Positions 6,324-8,816 of a DNA stretch of 8,816 nucleotides are shown one piece after another. This stretch comes from an uncultured beta proteobacterium (GTDB lineage Bacteria > Pseudomonadota > Gammaproteobacteria > Burkholderiales > Burkholderiaceae): contig CAJAFJ010000473.1 of assembly GCA_903938955.1 (NCBI GenBank), forward strand, positions 1 through 8,816, in the 5' to 3' direction. The position numbers and the translations under genes were made by a program. Position 1 is the first letter of the stretch, and each line of letters starts with the position of its first letter. Under the pieces are notes generated by a model. That model saw only the letters and a list, made by a program, of their open reading frames with translations. It was not told the DNA's origin and did not search any database.

Positions 6324-7028
6324 TTAAAGCGCCAGCGTGTCCAGCATGTCGTAGCTTCTTTTTAGCCACAGTTTGACGCGCTGGCGCTCCAGCAGACCTA
6401 ACGCTTCGGGGCCTGAGCGGTCGTTGATAGCGGCCCAGAAGCTGGTGTTCTGGCGGTCAATCTTGCGCATGCTGGCTTCGTGCAATTGGCCCAAAGTGAT
6501 GACACTGGCGCCCAGCGACACGGCTTTTTCCAGCGCCTGTGACTCTTCCAATTGCGAGAAATCCGTGCCACGGCCCTGGTTTTTGACCACGATGTAGTTG
6601 GGGCCGTCTTCAAACGTGTTGATCAAGCGACCCAGCAAGTCGACCGAATCTTTGCCTGCATCGGCGACATGCCAGAAGTTGACGGGAATACCCAACTCTT
6701 TCATCACCGAAAACAAATCCGAGTCCTTGATCCAGCGCGTCAGGGGCGCGGCGGTTTGTGCGGCCAGGTCCACGATGACACTTTTTTGCTCGCTGCCCAC
6801 GGATTGATCTTCAAACACCAGCGCCAAACGATCCAGGCCTTCGTAGCTGTCCACGATGACGGGCGATGCAAAGTCAGCGTAAAAACGTGTGAAGGACGTG
6901 TGCGAGCGGTCGGTATCAAAGCCGGTAAACGGACGGCCCTTGTCGATGAAATACTGGGCCAGAAGTCTGGAGACGACTGATTTGCCCACGCCGCCTTTTT
7001 CGCCGCCAATGAAATTAAGTGAGTTCAT
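6324..7028 (-). CDS. ParA/MinD/MobD-like deviant Walker A ATPase, function unknown
   Basis: This 234-residue cytoplasmic protein belongs to the SIMIBI P-loop class (CobQ/CobB/MinD/ParA domain). It has a deviant Walker A with signature lysine, KGGVGKS (11-17), an A'/switch I region FDTDRSH (37-43), a Walker B-like strand VIVDLAAQT (84-92, D87), and VVKNQGRG (147-154) where ParA relatives contact adenine. Switch II reads DLAAQT rather than the DxPP of true ParA. Together with the short length and absent N-terminal DNA-binding domain, this puts it nearer the MobD/TraL-type accessory ATPases of plasmids than a chromosome-partitioning ParA. No ParB, relaxase or transfer gene is near, so a mobilisation role looks unlikely here. 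The ATG has no Shine-Dalgarno, only an A/C/U-rich leader. It follows argA by 73 bp and precedes ppk2 by 69 bp on the same strand. Function is not assigned. Confidence 0.85.
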   Translation of the reverse strand: MNSLNFIGGEKGGVGKSVVSRLLAQYFIDKGRPFTGFDTDRSHTSFTRFYADFASPVIVDSYEGLDRLALVFEDQSVGSEQKSVIVDLAAQTAAPLTRWIKDSDLFSVMKELGIPVNFWHVADAGKDSVDLLGRLINTFEDGPNYIVVKNQGRGTDFSQLEESQALEKAVSLGASVITLGQLHEASMRKIDRQNTSFWAAINDRSGPEALGLLERQRVKLWLKRSYDMLDTLAL

Positions 7029-7078
7029 GTGTTGTTATGAAAGTGAAAAATGATGAAGCCAAGCCAAATGGCTCGCTG

Positions 7079-7092
7079 TTGCAGTGATGCAA
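7079..7092. repeat. Small inverted repeat just after argA
   Basis: TTGCA-GTGA-TGCAA is a perfect 5-bp inverted repeat with a four-base centre, nine bases beyond the argA stop in the gap before the ParA-like gene. No T-tract follows in the minus direction, so it is not a standard intrinsic terminator. It could be a weak operator for the next gene or chance. Confidence 0.25.
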
Positions 7093-7101
7093 GAAACGTG
7101 C

Positions 7102-8451
<1,350 letters not shown>

Positions 8452-8495
8452 GGGTTCAGAAATAATGCTTGCGGGGATAATTGCGGACCGTCACC

Positions 8496-8512
8496 CCGGA
8501 CTTGAAGTCCGG
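8496..8512. repeat. REP-like perfect palindrome in the argA-hrpA intergenic region
   Basis: CCGGACTT-G-AAGTCCGG is a perfect 8-bp inverted repeat around one central base. Its flank and left arm (GTCACCCCGGACTTGA) resemble dispersed GTCACCCCGGACTTGATCCGGGG-type palindromes known in many proteobacterial genomes, so it may be one copy of a REP-like family. It also lies between two divergent genes, where an operator would sit. A TTGACA hexamer (8518-8523) follows it but no matching -10 is found before hrpA; GATAAT (8476-8481) is a possible -10 lying upstream of the palindrome. Confidence 0.5.
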
Positions 8513-8559
8513 CGCCCTTGACAAAGCCCAATCTATTGATTTTGACCGAAGTTTCCCCC

Positions 8560-8816
8560 TTGTCTTCCATTCCTTTAAAAATCGAATTCCCCGAATCCCT
8601 GCCGGTCTCCGCCAAACGCGAAGAGATCATGGCGGCGCTGGACCAGCATCAGGTCATCATCGTTTGCGGCGAAACCGGCTCCGGCAAAACCACCCAGCTG
8701 CCTAAAATTGCGCTGGCCATGGGGCGCGGCAAGCTGAATTACCCGACCACCAACAAGGATGGCTCGCCTGCGCCCAGGGGCAAGCTCATCGGCCACACGC
8801 AGCCTCGCCGTATTGC
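8560..8816 (+). CDS. hrpA: HrpA, DEAH-box ATP-dependent RNA helicase, N-terminal fragment, cut by right edge
   Basis: HrpA is a large (about 1300-residue) DEAH-box helicase; in bacteria it acts on mRNA and stalled translation complexes. Only the first 85 or so residues are in view. They contain [14 protein letters not shown] (10-23), which usually precedes the helicase core, then motif I (Walker A) GETGSGKTT (37-45), [12 protein letters not shown] (46-57) and motif Ia IGHTQPRRI (77-85) at the edge. The only ATG in frame (8629, residue 24) would remove conserved leading residues, so a TTG start is needed. TTG at 8560 has GAAG (8548-8551) eight bases upstream; TTG at 8542 is the alternative. 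The frame is open back to a TGA at 8503-8505. Residues about 58-72 appear as an insertion relative to E. coli HrpA. The gene diverges from argA. Confidence 0.88.
   Translation, partial: MSSIPLKIEFPESLPVSAKREEIMAALDQHQVIIVCGETGSGKTTQLPKIALAMGRGKLNYPTTNKDGSPAPRGKLIGHTQPRRI

Noticed and set aside
6324..7028. Reading the ParA-like gene as part of an integrated plasmid or mobile element
   Set aside because: No relaxase, ParB, integrase, IS end or attachment-site repeat is seen, and both flanking genes are housekeeping.
7061..7074. Short AGCC/GGCT hairpin between argA and the ParA-like gene
   Set aside because: The stem is only 4-5 bp with a tiny loop and no adjacent U-tract, so it is not a credible terminator.
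8518..8523. Perfect TTGACA as an hrpA -35 box
   Set aside because: The hexamer 17 bp downstream (TTTGAC) matches the -10 consensus at only three positions, so no promoter is claimed.

Overview
This window looks like ordinary chromosome of a betaproteobacterium, most likely Burkholderiales/Comamonadaceae (Rhodoferax- or Polaromonas-like). That placement is inferred from the GC-rich coding style and from the flavour of the proteins (MnmC, FetP, DsbB, class I PPK2, ArgA, HrpA). No database search was possible. There is no rRNA, tRNA, CRISPR array, insertion sequence or phage gene. The DNA is almost fully coding, and the longest gap between genes is about 120 bp.

Layout, left to right. (1) The first 220 or so codons of a ribokinase lie on the minus strand and run off the left edge. 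(2) Divergent from it is a periplasmic branched-chain-amino-acid-type ABC substrate-binding protein with a signal peptide; no permease or ATPase gene is visible. (3) Convergent with that gene is a minus-strand pair, fetP (iron trafficking/oxidative damage protection) followed 12 bp later by mnmC (tRNA wobble uridine modification). (4) From the fetP upstream region a plus-strand pair diverges: a small four-cysteine zinc-ribbon-like protein of unknown function and dsbB, 3 bp apart. (5) ppk2 (polyphosphate kinase 2) is on the minus strand and meets dsbB tail to tail with a 12-bp gap. (6) Upstream of ppk2 on the same strand are a ParA/MinD/MobD-like deviant Walker ATPase of unknown role and argA (N-acetylglutamate synthase). 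(7) Divergent from argA, and running off the right edge, is the start of hrpA (DEAH-box RNA helicase), apparently beginning at a TTG codon.

Most genes are housekeeping and not obviously linked in function. Four points deserve a second look. The MnmC lacks the first part of its methyltransferase domain and the family DGF motif, so only its FAD oxidoreductase half looks intact. A ParA-like ATPase sits directly upstream of a PPK2 that carries a histone-like Ala/Lys/Pro-rich N-terminal tail, which invites a testable idea about positioning polyphosphate on the nucleoid. A hairpin in the fetP leader could hide its ribosome binding site. A dyad lies in the spacer of the likely ppk2 promoter. I saw no clear sign of a wholly new multi-gene system.
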